Part shown: one piece after another, positions 15,246-24,571 of the stretch
Position numbering within the stretch: position 1 is the first letter of the stretch
Layout: every line of letters starts with the position of its first letter
Assembly (NCBI GenBank): GCA_015233495.1
Contig: JADFXQ010000017.1
Location: forward strand, 1 to 36,048
DNA from: Candidatus Omnitrophota bacterium
GTDB taxonomy: Bacteria; Omnitrophota; Gorgyraeia; Zapsychrales; Zapsychraceae
DNA: 36,048 bases
Reading direction: 5' to 3'
Notes under the pieces: generated by a model
What the model saw: the letters and a program-made list of their open reading frames with translations, nothing else
Told to the model about the DNA's origin: nothing
Database searches by the model: none
Program-made: the position numbers and the translations under genes

Positions 15246-16568
15246 ATGGCGGAAAAACAAAAGACCATACAATCCGAAATTTCCATCGAGGGTGTGGGAT
15301 TGCATACCGGAATAAAGGCGCGGCTCACGTTTAAACCGGCAGCCATGGGTACGGGAATCCAATTTGTCCGGGTTGATTTAGCGGGCGCGCCGGTAGTGAA
15401 AGCCTGTTTTGAAAATGTCAGTCCGAAAGATTTAGGCCGTTGCACGGCTTTAGGCCGCGGCGAAGTTGTAGTGCAGACCGTTGAGCATCTGCTGGGCGTT
15501 TGTTGCGGGCTGGGGATAACGAATTTAACAGTGGAAATCAATGCGGCGGAAGTACCGGGCTTGGACGGCAGCGGCGCCGCGTTTTTAAAAATTTTGCGGC
15601 AAAGCGGGATTGTGGAACAAGCAGCGGACGCGGAAATTTTTGTGATCCGCGAAGCCGTGGGTGTGGCTTCATCCGGCGCCGCGATCTATGTGTCTCCTGG
15701 GGAAGATTATCACATCGCTTACACTTTGGATTACGATCATCCGGTTTTGCGGTCGCAATTTTTTAGCACCGGAGTAGACCACCAGCGATTTGAAACTGAA
15801 ATCGCGCCGGCGCGGACGTTTTGCTTGGAAGAGGAAGCACAGCTTTTACGCGCGCAGGGTTTGGGCCGGGGAGCCGATTTTAACAATACATTAGTGGTGG
15901 GCAAAAACGGCGTGAAAAATAATCAGGTCCGTTTTAGCGATGAGTTTGCCCGGCATAAAGTTTTGGACTTGATCGGGGATTTATATCTTTTAGGCGCCGT
16001 GATCCGCGGACATGTCTTCGCCGTGAAAAGCGGACATAACCTGAATTATCAGCTGCTTAAGAAAATTTATGACCAGAAAAAAAAATTCGAATCAATAGGG
16101 CGGGGAGCGGCGCCGGTTGCCGCGGCCGGCGCGGCAATACCGGTCGAAGCGATTATGCGGGTTATCCCGCACCGGTATCCTTTTTTGCTGGTTGACCGGG
16201 TCTTTGAAATCGAACCCGGGAAAAAAGCGGTCGGCATCAAAAATGTCACGATCAATGAGGGTTTTTTTCAGGGGCATTTTCCGGGACGGCCGGTCATGCC
16301 GGGCGTGTTGATGATTGAGGCTATGGCCCAGGTCGCCGGTGTCATGATCCTGCGGCAAGGCGCGCATCAGGGCAAAGTAGCTTTTTTTATGACCATTGAC
16401 AATATCAAATTTCGGCGGGTTGTCGTTCCGGGCGACCAGCTGGTGATGGAAGTCGAATTGATTAAAGACCGCGGCCGGGTCGCCCAGATTCGGGGGGTCG
16501 CGAAAGTCGACGGGGATATTGTCGTGGAAGCAGATATGATGTTTACTTTGGCTCCGGCGGTGTCATAA
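15246..16568 (+). CDS. lpxC/fabZ: LpxC-FabZ fusion: UDP-3-O-acyl-GlcNAc deacetylase / 3-hydroxyacyl-ACP dehydratase
   Basis: Two enzymes are fused in 440 residues. Residues 1-280 are LpxC, the committed zinc deacetylase of lipid A synthesis, with [16 protein letters not shown] (zinc His at about 81), [14 protein letters not shown] (zinc His and Asp at about 237 and 241) and SGHNLNY. Residues 295-440 are FabZ, the hydroxyacyl-ACP dehydratase, with [33 protein letters not shown] (catalytic His and Glu) and [11 protein letters not shown]. Such fusions are known in Bacteroidetes and some other Gram-negatives. ATG 15246 ([10 protein letters not shown]) is used; the track start 34 codons earlier lies inside lpxD. 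Confidence 0.96.
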   Translation: MAEKQKTIQSEISIEGVGLHTGIKARLTFKPAAMGTGIQFVRVDLAGAPVVKACFENVSPKDLGRCTALGRGEVVVQTVEHLLGVCCGLGITNLTVEINAAEVPGLDGSGAAFLKILRQSGIVEQAADAEIFVIREAVGVASSGAAIYVSPGEDYHIAYTLDYDHPVLRSQFFSTGVDHQRFETEIAPARTFCLEEEAQLLRAQGLGRGADFNNTLVVGKNGVKNNQVRFSDEFARHKVLDLIGDLYLLGAVIRGHVFAVKSGHNLNYQLLKKIYDQKKKFESIGRGAAPVAAAGAAIPVEAIMRVIPHRYPFLLVDRVFEIEPGKKAVGIKNVTINEGFFQGHFPGRPVMPGVLMIEAMAQVAGVMILRQGAHQGKVAFFMTIDNIKFRRVVVPGDQLVMEVELIKDRGRVAQIRGVAKVDGDIVVEADMMFTLAPAVS

Positions 16569-16619
16569 ATATGAGGGGCAACAACGCGCCGGCGAGCTCC
16601 GATGGAGAAAGGTTTTTTT

Positions 16620-17453
16620 ATGGGAAATATCGCGATTCATCCAACCGCGGTTGTGCATCCTAACGCCAAAATCGCGGCGGGCGTTGCTATTGGCCCGTAT
16701 ACGGTGGTTGAAGAACATGTCATCTTAGAAAAAGATTCAGTCATCGGCAGTCATTGTGTGATTACCGGGCGCACGACCATTGGCCGCAATGCTCGGGTTT
16801 TCACCGGCGCGGTGATCGGCAGTATTCCTCAGGATAAAAAATTCAATCCGAAAGACCCAGTGACCTTAGAAATCGGCGCGGATAATGTTATCCGGGAATA
16901 TGTGACTATCAATCCGGGCACGTTGGAAGGCGGGGGACGGACCGTGATCGGCGACGGAAATTTATTGATGGCCTATTGTCACGTTGCCCACGACTGTCGC
17001 ATTGGCCATAAATGCATTATGGCGAACGCCGCGACTTTAGGCGGCCACGTGGAATTGGAGAACAATGTCACCATTGGGGGATTTAGCGCGGTGCATCAAT
17101 ACACCCGGTTAGGCCGTTTGTGTATTGTGGGGGGATGTTCCAAGGTGGTGCAGGATGTTCCGCCTTTTTCCATGTGTGACGGTCATCCGGCACGGGTGCA
17201 CGGTTTAAACAGTGTGGGGCTCAAACGCGCCGGGTTTTCGTCGGAGGCTTTGTTGGAATTGAAACGGGCGTTTAAGACATTATTTCATTCGGGGTTATCC
17301 CGCGGCCATGCCTTGGCGCAATTGGCCAAAAGTCAGCCGCTGATCACGGAAGTCAGACAGTTGGTTGATTTTATCCAAGCTTCTAAGCGCGGGGTATGCG
17401 GGGGCGAACGGGTTTTGCGGCTCAAGGCGGAAGGCGCCAGTTTTGAGGGTTAA
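16620..17453 (+). CDS. lpxA: Acyl-ACP--UDP-GlcNAc O-acyltransferase (LpxA)
   Basis: LpxA starts lipid A synthesis by acylating UDP-GlcNAc. The 277-residue protein is a left-handed beta helix (IHPTAVVHPNAKIAAGVAIG), followed by GSIPQDKKF, VIREYVTINPGT and AYCHVAHDCRIGHKCIMAN with the catalytic histidine. The family C-terminal segment FSMCDGHPARVHGLNSVGLK and a helical domain follow. AAAGG plus seven T residues place the start at ATG 16620 (MGNIAIHP), six codons after the track start. The gene follows lpxC/fabZ by 51 bases. Confidence 0.96.
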   Translation: MGNIAIHPTAVVHPNAKIAAGVAIGPYTVVEEHVILEKDSVIGSHCVITGRTTIGRNARVFTGAVIGSIPQDKKFNPKDPVTLEIGADNVIREYVTINPGTLEGGGRTVIGDGNLLMAYCHVAHDCRIGHKCIMANAATLGGHVELENNVTIGGFSAVHQYTRLGRLCIVGGCSKVVQDVPPFSMCDGHPARVHGLNSVGLKRAGFSSEALLELKRAFKTLFHSGLSRGHALAQLAKSQPLITEVRQLVDFIQASKRGVCGGERVLRLKAEGASFEG

Positions 17454-17471
17454 GTTGCAGAAGGGGGACAA

Positions 17472-18278
17472 ATGGCTAGATTAGGTCTGATTGCCGGGAA
17501 TGGGAAGTTTCCTTTTGCCTTTGCGCAAAAAGCTAAGACGTTGGGGTATAGTGTGGTAGCGGCAGGAGTGAAGGGCGATACCTCGCCATGGCTGCGGTTT
17601 TATGTTGAGCAGCTGCGCTTTTTTGACGTCGGGGCTTTGGGGGAAATGTTCGCGTATTTTCAAGCTGCCGGCGTAAACGAAGTTATTATGGCCGGACAGG
17701 TAAACCCGAATAATTTATTTGATCCGCGCGTCCGTTTGGACGAGAAATTTCGCGCGGTGTTTGAGGCGATCCGGGACCGCAAGGCGGACACGATTTTTTG
17801 CGCCATTGCCGATCAGCTGGCGGCCCGGGGAATGCGGCTTTTGGATTCGACTTTTTTGTTAAAGGATAACCTGGCGGCAGCGGGCGTTTTGACTTTGCGC
17901 AAGCCGACCGGCGGGGAAGTCGTTGACGCGCGGTTCGGCCGGGAGATCGCGAAAGCCATGGGACATATTGATGTCGGGCAGACAGTGGTGGTGAAAGAGA
18001 AAGCCATTGTGGCCGTGGAAGCGATGGAAGGCACGGACCAGACGATTTTACGCGGCGGCCGTATTGCCCGCCGCGGCGCGGTTGTCGTCAAAATGAGCAA
18101 ACCAAACCAGGACCACCGGTTTGACGTGCCGGTGGTCGGACCGCGGACGATAAAAACCATGGCGAGGGTTAATGCCGGTTGTCTGGTGGTCGAGGCGGGC
18201 AAGACGATCATCCTCGATCAGGACAAAACTATTGCCTTAGCCGCGCGGCAGCATATTTGTATCATCGCTGTGCATTGA
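17472..18278 (+). CDS. lpxI: UDP-2,3-diacylglucosamine pyrophosphatase LpxI
   Basis: LpxI hydrolyses UDP-2,3-diacylglucosamine to lipid X and UMP, replacing the unrelated LpxH of enterobacteria. The 268-residue protein begins GLIAGNGKFPFAFAQKAK and contains VIMAGQVNPNNLF, LLDSTFLLKDNLAAAGVLT, VVVKEKAIVAVEAMEGTDQT and the catalytic-site segment NQDHRFDVPVVGPRT. All are typical of this family (former DUF1009). It starts 18 bases after lpxA, and its stop overlaps the next start (TGATG). lpxB and later lipid A genes are not in the window. Confidence 0.94.
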   Translation: MARLGLIAGNGKFPFAFAQKAKTLGYSVVAAGVKGDTSPWLRFYVEQLRFFDVGALGEMFAYFQAAGVNEVIMAGQVNPNNLFDPRVRLDEKFRAVFEAIRDRKADTIFCAIADQLAARGMRLLDSTFLLKDNLAAAGVLTLRKPTGGEVVDARFGREIAKAMGHIDVGQTVVVKEKAIVAVEAMEGTDQTILRGGRIARRGAVVVKMSKPNQDHRFDVPVVGPRTIKTMARVNAGCLVVEAGKTIILDQDKTIALAARQHICIIAVH

Positions 18279-19981
18279 TGCCATCAGCCAGCCACAAAAT
18301 CAATTCGGTTATGACCTTTATTTCGCGTAAATTTCCTCCCCAACTGCAATGGAGCCTGGCGATTGTTTTTTTGATTGCGGCGATTCTTCCGGTATTTGTT
18401 TACACCATGCATATCCGGCGTCCTTGGTTTGGGATTTTATCTAAGGACAAGCATCAGTGGAGCACGGCCAGCACGATGAAGTTTACGGAATATTGGCTGC
18501 GGGAAAGCCCGGCGAAATTGAAGTTTGGTTTGATTGAAAATCCGCGCTCGGTGGAAATGCCGACTTTGCAATCCCGGGTGCCTTATCAGTCGTATCCGCC
18601 GGGCACGATCATTGGGGTTTATATTTTTTGCCGGGTTCTGCATCGAGACCCGACCGCCGCCCTGGTAATGAGTTATAATTTGGCCAATCATTTGGCGGTT
18701 ACTATCGTCTTAGCGCTCACGGTGCTGTTCTTTTTTTATTTTCGCCGGGAAAATATTTTTTTGAGTTTTTTGTTCGCCCTGCTTCCCGCCGCGGTTTATT
18801 TGCTTTTGCCCGGGCCGTTGTATTATCATCAGAATGTTTTCTTTTCCGATGCCGCGATCATTTTGCCTTTCGCGTTAATCCTGTTTTTGGAGCTTTGCCG
18901 GGATAATTGCCGTTCCCCAAAAGCGCGGATGGTCATTGATGTTCTACTTACGCTGGTGTTCATCGGGGGCATTCTAACCGATTGGTTTATCTTGTGCGTG
19001 GCGGGATGTCTATTTGTTAAACGCTGGGTAACCGGGGAAATGCGCGGCGTTTCACTGCGGCAGACCGTGGGCCGGATTTTTTTATTTTGGCTGCCCTTTT
19101 TTACCGTGATCGCGGTTTTTATTTTACAGTTATACGTCCTGGGCATTTTGGGTAAAGTTAAAGAGCGGGTTGGAGAACATACCGGATTGTTTAAGGCAAA
19201 GGGCGAATTCAATTTTACGATTTTTTTCAAAGAAAAATTTTGGCCGGAGCATATCGTCGATTATTTTGGCCATTATGGCCCGGCGATTATCCAGGGGATG
19301 TTCGCTGCGCTGCTTATCCTTTTGGCCGCGCTGTTATTTTGCCGTATGACGCGGCGGCGCGTGCCGGATGCCGTCCGTCAGATCGCGGGCTTGGGGAGCT
19401 TGGCGTTGTTTCCCTGTTATCTTTACACCTACGCGCTGAAAGGCCACGCCGCGATTCATGGTTTTACCGCGATGAAATTCGCGATCCCGGTTTGCCTTAT
19501 GCTGTTTGTGCTGCTGCCGTATCTTTTTTTCTTTGTTCTGCCGTCGGAGCTATGGGGGCGGCGTCCCCATCCGCTGACGCTGTGGGTGTTGTTTTTAATT
19601 TGCGCCGCGTTAACGTTTGTCTATCTTAAAAAAGAACATCCTCGTTACGCTAAAATGTTTCCCGCGCCTTTTCCGCTGTTTGAGACGCTTGGCAAATTTT
19701 TTCGGGAAAATACCCTTTATCAGGATATGGTCTTTTCTCCTGACGGGATGATCGGGTTTAACCCGCCGCAATATCTGGCTTACACGGGGAAACGGATGTA
19801 TGAATTTCATAAGATTTGGCATATTTATTATATGACTCGGGAGATTCATGAACCCTTTGATATTGATATTATGATCATTGACCCGGCGAGCGTTGATGCG
19901 GAGTTGGCAGTTTTTCTTAAGCAAGCTTATGTGATGCGGCAATTAGGGCCGATGCGGCTTTATAAAATCCACGGTCAATAG
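18278..19981 (+). CDS. Polytopic membrane protein, GT-C glycosyltransferase-like
   Basis: The 567-residue protein has roughly ten to twelve hydrophobic spans, then a soluble C-terminal segment of about 110 residues. After the first span (SLAIVFLIAAILPVFVY), the loop carries acidic/polar residues (LSKDKHQW) and QSYPPGTIIG, in keeping with GT-C enzymes, which use polyprenyl-phosphate sugars on the outer face. No specific family is recognised. ATG 18278 overlaps the lpxI stop by one base, which suggests coupling to the lipid A genes; ATG 18311 is an alternative. The track start lies inside lpxI. It may glycosylate lipid A, a glycan or a protein; this is inference. Confidence 0.6.
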   Translation: MPSASHKINSVMTFISRKFPPQLQWSLAIVFLIAAILPVFVYTMHIRRPWFGILSKDKHQWSTASTMKFTEYWLRESPAKLKFGLIENPRSVEMPTLQSRVPYQSYPPGTIIGVYIFCRVLHRDPTAALVMSYNLANHLAVTIVLALTVLFFFYFRRENIFLSFLFALLPAAVYLLLPGPLYYHQNVFFSDAAIILPFALILFLELCRDNCRSPKARMVIDVLLTLVFIGGILTDWFILCVAGCLFVKRWVTGEMRGVSLRQTVGRIFLFWLPFFTVIAVFILQLYVLGILGKVKERVGEHTGLFKAKGEFNFTIFFKEKFWPEHIVDYFGHYGPAIIQGMFAALLILLAALLFCRMTRRRVPDAVRQIAGLGSLALFPCYLYTYALKGHAAIHGFTAMKFAIPVCLMLFVLLPYLFFFVLPSELWGRRPHPLTLWVLFLICAALTFVYLKKEHPRYAKMFPAPFPLFETLGKFFRENTLYQDMVFSPDGMIGFNPPQYLAYTGKRMYEFHKIWHIYYMTREIHEPFDIDIMIIDPASVDAELAVFLKQAYVMRQLGPMRLYKIHGQ

Positions 19982-20028
19982 CCCGGCGGCGGGGATAATG
20001 GATCTGCGTTTTTTTTAAGGAAAAGGTT

Positions 20029-22644
20029 ATGGCACAGCGGTACGGACAACGCGCGCTTTGGCTGGCAGGCGCGTATATTTTTTTTATCAGTTTTTTATTT
20101 CTCAACGCGGCGAATCTGCGTTTTAACATGGCGCCCTGCCGGGTTTTTTTGTATCCGACGGACATTCAAGCAGGGGTCGCGGCCCTGCCTTTGCGCGAGC
20201 AGACCGAGCGTTTAGAAATGCGGCCGGCGAAAGATCATAAGCCGTTTCGGGATTTTTTTATCCGTCGTTTTAATATCATCATGCCCCCGGAGGAAGCTCT
20301 GCGGCTGCAACGGATTGATCTCGACATCGGGGGAAAGGTTTTTACTTTTTCCCGAGAGCAATTTTTAAAAGAATGGACTTGCGTTCACCAGGAGGGAAAA
20401 ATTTTATTTTTTTCTCCGGAGCAAAAATATTTGCGCCAATCCCGTTTTGCCCTGTACGGAGATCAAATGGTCAATTGGCGGGGAGACAGCCGGATTTGGG
20501 CTTGGGGAACGATTTGGTTTTTCTGCCTAGCCGTTATGCTGTTGGCCATTCGGAGTTTTTTTTCCCGGACAAAAGTCGGGAAAAAAATCGCCGCGGTTTT
20601 TGCGGCGTTCGGGCCGGGCGATGATCCCGGACTTACATCTCGGGCGTTATCGGCTTATCCCTTATTTTTTAGCGGCGGGTTGGTTTTTTTAGCCGGATGT
20701 TTATATTTTTTAGAAATGCGCTTTCCATATTATTTTTGCCAGGATGACAACCTGGTCCAGTTTTTGCCAGTGATGTTGCAGGGCCTGCGCGATTTTTTCC
20801 ATCAGGGGATTTTTCCCTCTTACGACCCGTTTCAGAATAACGGCATTCCCACGGCATCATTGGGATATTATGGTTTCACCTATCCTTTGACATATCTGGC
20901 GTATTTTTGCGCAGCGCAATTTCTGCATAACGAAATTTTATTGATTGATGTTTACGCGATAATTCATCTGATTGCGGGTTATAGCCTGTGTGTCCTATTT
21001 TTTCGCCGTTTAAACCTCCGGCCGTTGATCGGGGTTTTAGCCAGCCTGTCTTTTATCCTGTGCGGATATCACTTGATCGGCGGAAGGTCGTGGTATCATA
21101 TGTTTCCCGTGGCGCTTTGGTTCCCAGCGTTGATGCTTTTGTATCTGCATTTTCGGGAAAAGAGCCTGCATAGGACTTGGCCGGTCGCTGCCGGTTTAGT
21201 TGGCGGATTGTTGTTTCACGCCGGTAATTTTCAAATGTGGTTATATTGTATGGGTGTGTTTTATGTGTTGGCTTTCCTGCATATTTGCCGCGTTCCTGGC
21301 AGCCGGCTGAAAATTTTTCCGCTGATCGCGGCTCTTTTCTTTACCGGAGCGATTGTTCTGCCTTTTGTCGCGGTTACTGCCCGGGAAATTGCCGGAGTCA
21401 GCCGGTTTGGCGGGACCTCAACAGGCATTGAGGAAGGCTTGGCAGCTTTGTTTTTGCCGTATCCTTTGGCGCAGGCAGGCCTGGGTGGGTGGGGCAATGA
21501 GCACGTCGAGCGGATGGGGCATGTTTATTATAACGGTTCTTTGTTCAATATGATCTGGGCGGCAACTGTTTTGTGGTTGGGCTGGCTGGCACTGACTGGA
21601 ACGCGGCGCGCCGCGTTTTGGCAAAATTTTCGCGGGGATGCGGTCTGGTTGATTGCTTCTTTGGTTATTTTTTTGTTCGCCCTAGGGAACGCCGGGGTAT
21701 TATGGAATTGGCTGGCGATTCTGCCGGTTTTTCAGAAATTCAACTTGGCCTTTAAGTTTTTGCCTTTATTGAATTTTTTTATGATTACCACCGGGGCCTT
21801 GGCTTTGAATGCTTGGGTTACCAGATGGCGACGGGGGGAGCTATGGTTATATGTTGTAGCCGCGGTTGGCTTTGTTGGTTTAGGCTATCACGTGGCGCAG
21901 TGCCGGACCGCTTTTGCGACCTATGCGGACCAGCCGTTTCGGCCGTTTCCCGCGGAATTGAAAAAATTTTTTTCCACCGAAACTAACCGTTTTCCGCCGC
22001 GGGTGTGCACAGTCGGTTTTGAAAGATCTTACTCCAGCGGCTATCTGGATTCTTTGCCGTTGAACATCCCGACGGCGCATAAAATTTTGGCTTTTCACGG
22101 ATATGAACCTTTAGTCAGCCGTAAAGAAATCACCAAAGAAAATTTCCGGCAATACGGGGTGCGCTATGTGCTGGTGAGCACCCTCGGCCAGACGGATATG
22201 AAAGCGCCTTATTTTGAAATGCCCAGATTTCTCGACGTCGAAGGAGAGACGCGTTTTTCGGCGTTTTTGATTTTAAGTTTAAAAGAGCCGATGCCCATGG
22301 CTTTTGTCGCGGGATATCCGCGGGTCGCGCTGCCGGTTGAATATAGCGCGGCTGGGGCGCGCATAACAACTCCGGCTGTCAACACGCGGATGGATGTGGT
22401 GGTCAATTTGCAGTTCCGCAAATTTTTTCTGGCGTTTTCCGGGAAGCGGGCCTTGAAGGTTCAGCCAGATGATTGGGAACGGGTTTTGGTGAAAGATTGT
22501 CCGCCGGGAACAAAAATTGATCTGCTTTATTTGCCGCCTTGGGGAAAATATTTTGGCGGGAGCCTCTTGTGTTTTACGGCGGGATTCGTTATGATTTTAG
22601 GATACGGCAGACGGCGCAAGGCGGACCGCGAACCGGATGTTTGA
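20029..22644 (+). CDS. Large YfhO-like polytopic membrane protein
   Basis: The 871-residue protein has an N-terminal span (about 10-28), a roughly 130-residue extracytoplasmic segment, a second span (about 165-185) and then a multi-span core. The core opens with YYFCQDDNLVQFLPVMLQ, PSYDPFQNNGIP and YPLTYLAYF. This acidic-pair loop and the many spans resemble YfhO/GT-C proteins, thought to transfer sugars from lipid carriers. A soluble segment (about 640-840) and a last span near the C-terminus follow. The extra N-terminal domain is unusual. TTAAGGAAAAGG precedes ATG 20029. The substrate is unknown. Confidence 0.65.
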   Translation: MAQRYGQRALWLAGAYIFFISFLFLNAANLRFNMAPCRVFLYPTDIQAGVAALPLREQTERLEMRPAKDHKPFRDFFIRRFNIIMPPEEALRLQRIDLDIGGKVFTFSREQFLKEWTCVHQEGKILFFSPEQKYLRQSRFALYGDQMVNWRGDSRIWAWGTIWFFCLAVMLLAIRSFFSRTKVGKKIAAVFAAFGPGDDPGLTSRALSAYPLFFSGGLVFLAGCLYFLEMRFPYYFCQDDNLVQFLPVMLQGLRDFFHQGIFPSYDPFQNNGIPTASLGYYGFTYPLTYLAYFCAAQFLHNEILLIDVYAIIHLIAGYSLCVLFFRRLNLRPLIGVLASLSFILCGYHLIGGRSWYHMFPVALWFPALMLLYLHFREKSLHRTWPVAAGLVGGLLFHAGNFQMWLYCMGVFYVLAFLHICRVPGSRLKIFPLIAALFFTGAIVLPFVAVTAREIAGVSRFGGTSTGIEEGLAALFLPYPLAQAGLGGWGNEHVERMGHVYYNGSLFNMIWAATVLWLGWLALTGTRRAAFWQNFRGDAVWLIASLVIFLFALGNAGVLWNWLAILPVFQKFNLAFKFLPLLNFFMITTGALALNAWVTRWRRGELWLYVVAAVGFVGLGYHVAQCRTAFATYADQPFRPFPAELKKFFSTETNRFPPRVCTVGFERSYSSGYLDSLPLNIPTAHKILAFHGYEPLVSRKEITKENFRQYGVRYVLVSTLGQTDMKAPYFEMPRFLDVEGETRFSAFLILSLKEPMPMAFVAGYPRVALPVEYSAAGARITTPAVNTRMDVVVNLQFRKFFLAFSGKRALKVQPDDWERVLVKDCPPGTKIDLLYLPPWGKYFGGSLLCFTAGFVMILGYGRRRKADREPDV

Positions 22645-22714
22645 GACCGCGCGCTTTAACGGTTGACGGCGAAATAGAGCTGGTAATCGCAGGGCGGGAG
22701 AAAGATATTTTTTC

Positions 22715-24532
22715 ATGAATAGAAAATTAGCTATTTTTATCAGTTTGATTTTGATCGCGTTATTCGGGTTTAAGGATGTGTTGATCCTGGCTTTTTCCCA
22801 ATGGCCGCATCTGACTCCGGTGGTGGGAACGCCGACTTTAACTTTTGAGGAGGTTTATGGCTACCTGCCGTTCGTGAACGCTTTTGCTTTTCTGCATCCG
22901 CTCCCAGCCGCGCCGATGGCGGATCCGCAGTTATCGGCGTTGACGTTTTTTCCGCCGCTGACCACGCTGATCACCGGGATGATTTATCAGTTTGTCTGCG
23001 GGGCAAACCCGGACGCTTATCTGCTCGTGATGCACGTCGTTTTTCCTTTGGCCTCGTTTTGGCTGTTGTATTTATTTTTCCTTCGGTATGTTTCGGTTTC
23101 TTGGGCGGTGCTCTTGGCCTTTTTTGGCCTGACTTTCTATAATAATTTTTCTTCTTTGGGGTATTACGCGCAGCTGGGGCGCGACTCCGGAGCTTGGTTG
23201 TCCTTGGCCAGTTTGACGCCGTTGGAGATAACCCGCAGCCCGTCACCGAGTTTCACCTTTTTTGTTTTTATGCTTTGTTTTTATATCACCACGGCCAATT
23301 ACAAATTGAGTTTACGGCGTTCGCTGTTTTTTACCGCGCTGTGGGCGTTGAACATTTATATTTATCTATTTAATTTTTTAGCCGGCATATTGTTCTGGTT
23401 CTTGTATTTGGTGTTAGCGCAGGTTATCCGAGAAAAACGCTGGGCGACCCGCAAATTGTTCCTCGGTTTGGCGCTGAACGGGGTTTTAGTTTTAATGTTG
23501 GTTTTGCCTTATTTGCTCAAATTCAGCGCGGCCAGCAATCTCGACTGGGGGATGATTCGGAATATGGGGATTGACAACCGCAATGACGGTTTGATCGTTA
23601 ATGATTGGGGTATCGCCTTGTCGTATGTTCTCCCGATATTTTTGTGCGGTCTATTGATCCGGTTTTATTGTCAGGATTATTATGAATTGTTTTATCGTTT
23701 CGGCCCGGTTTTTGTTATGATTGGCGTCGAAATTATCATTTTGAACCTCCATATGATACTTGGGAAGTTTTTTCAAACGCAATTGTTTTCCCTGCGGATC
23801 GGAAATTTTTTCACCCGCTATCTTTATTATTTGCCGTTTATTTATTTTTTTACCGCGCCGGTGAAATTGCTCTACCATAACCCCAGGAAAAACGCCGTCC
23901 TGCGGGTTTTTTATGATTTGATTAACCGTTGGATTATCCAACAACGGCATATTATTGCGGCGGCTGGCATGGCGGCGATCGGCGTAATTATTTTAGCTTC
24001 CGGGATCAAATATTATCAGTTTCATGAGTGCGCTACGGCGCGCCGCATGGAGCTTTTGGAACAGCGGGTCTTGACTGCCGTAAGTCGGTTTACCCCGCGC
24101 CGGGGAGTGATTGTTTTTGAGGATTTGGCGGCGAATTTGTATCTTCCGGTACGGACTTCGTTTTCCACGCTGCTGGTGAGTTCGTTTAGCAATCATGTAC
24201 CGCGGGAAGAAATTATTGATCGTTTGTTGTTGTACGCGAAGATTTTTTCCTGGGATCAAAAACGTCTTTTGGATTTTATGCTTCCTGCCCCTTGGCTCAA
24301 GGTGATGTACGAACGAAATGATTTTGTTTTCAGCGACAGCACTTTGGAAAAAGGGTTTGGTTATTGGTTGGTTTGGCACCGGAATAAATTGAGCGACGTG
24401 AAACTTCGGGAATACGCGGCGTTTTTGTCAGAACGCTATCTGAAAATTGATACTGCCGCTTTAAAACAAAAGTTTCAGGTGGTGGACGTGGTTTACGATC
24501 AGGGAAGCCCGGCGGCGGAGTGCAAACGTTAG
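22715..24532 (+). CDS. Polytopic membrane protein, putative GT-C-like
   Basis: The 605-residue protein has a signal-anchor-like first span (LAIFISLILIALFGF), a loop with LTFEEVYGYLPFVNAF that includes an adjacent Glu pair, and about ten further spans. A C-terminal soluble segment of about 140 residues follows (VIVFEDLAANLYLPVRT, VYERNDFVF-like). The layout parallels the two preceding genes: early acidic loop, multi-span core, soluble tail. It is probably a related lipid-linked glycosyltransferase, but no family signature is certain. GGGAGAAAG lies upstream of ATG 22715. The next gene begins 39 bases downstream. Confidence 0.6.
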   Translation: MNRKLAIFISLILIALFGFKDVLILAFSQWPHLTPVVGTPTLTFEEVYGYLPFVNAFAFLHPLPAAPMADPQLSALTFFPPLTTLITGMIYQFVCGANPDAYLLVMHVVFPLASFWLLYLFFLRYVSVSWAVLLAFFGLTFYNNFSSLGYYAQLGRDSGAWLSLASLTPLEITRSPSPSFTFFVFMLCFYITTANYKLSLRRSLFFTALWALNIYIYLFNFLAGILFWFLYLVLAQVIREKRWATRKLFLGLALNGVLVLMLVLPYLLKFSAASNLDWGMIRNMGIDNRNDGLIVNDWGIALSYVLPIFLCGLLIRFYCQDYYELFYRFGPVFVMIGVEIIILNLHMILGKFFQTQLFSLRIGNFFTRYLYYLPFIYFFTAPVKLLYHNPRKNAVLRVFYDLINRWIIQQRHIIAAAGMAAIGVIILASGIKYYQFHECATARRMELLEQRVLTAVSRFTPRRGVIVFEDLAANLYLPVRTSFSTLLVSSFSNHVPREEIIDRLLLYAKIFSWDQKRLLDFMLPAPWLKVMYERNDFVFSDSTLEKGFGYWLVWHRNKLSDVKLREYAAFLSERYLKIDTAALKQKFQVVDVVYDQGSPAAECKR

Positions 24533-24571
24533 ACGGCGGCGGTTCTGCCGGCGGAGTGCAAGGGGAGGTTT

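Noticed and set aside
24514-24561. 12-base direct repeat (GGCGGAGTGCAA) around the junction of two genes
   Set aside because: Two short copies 36 bases apart in a G-rich stretch; explained by local slippage, with no element structure.
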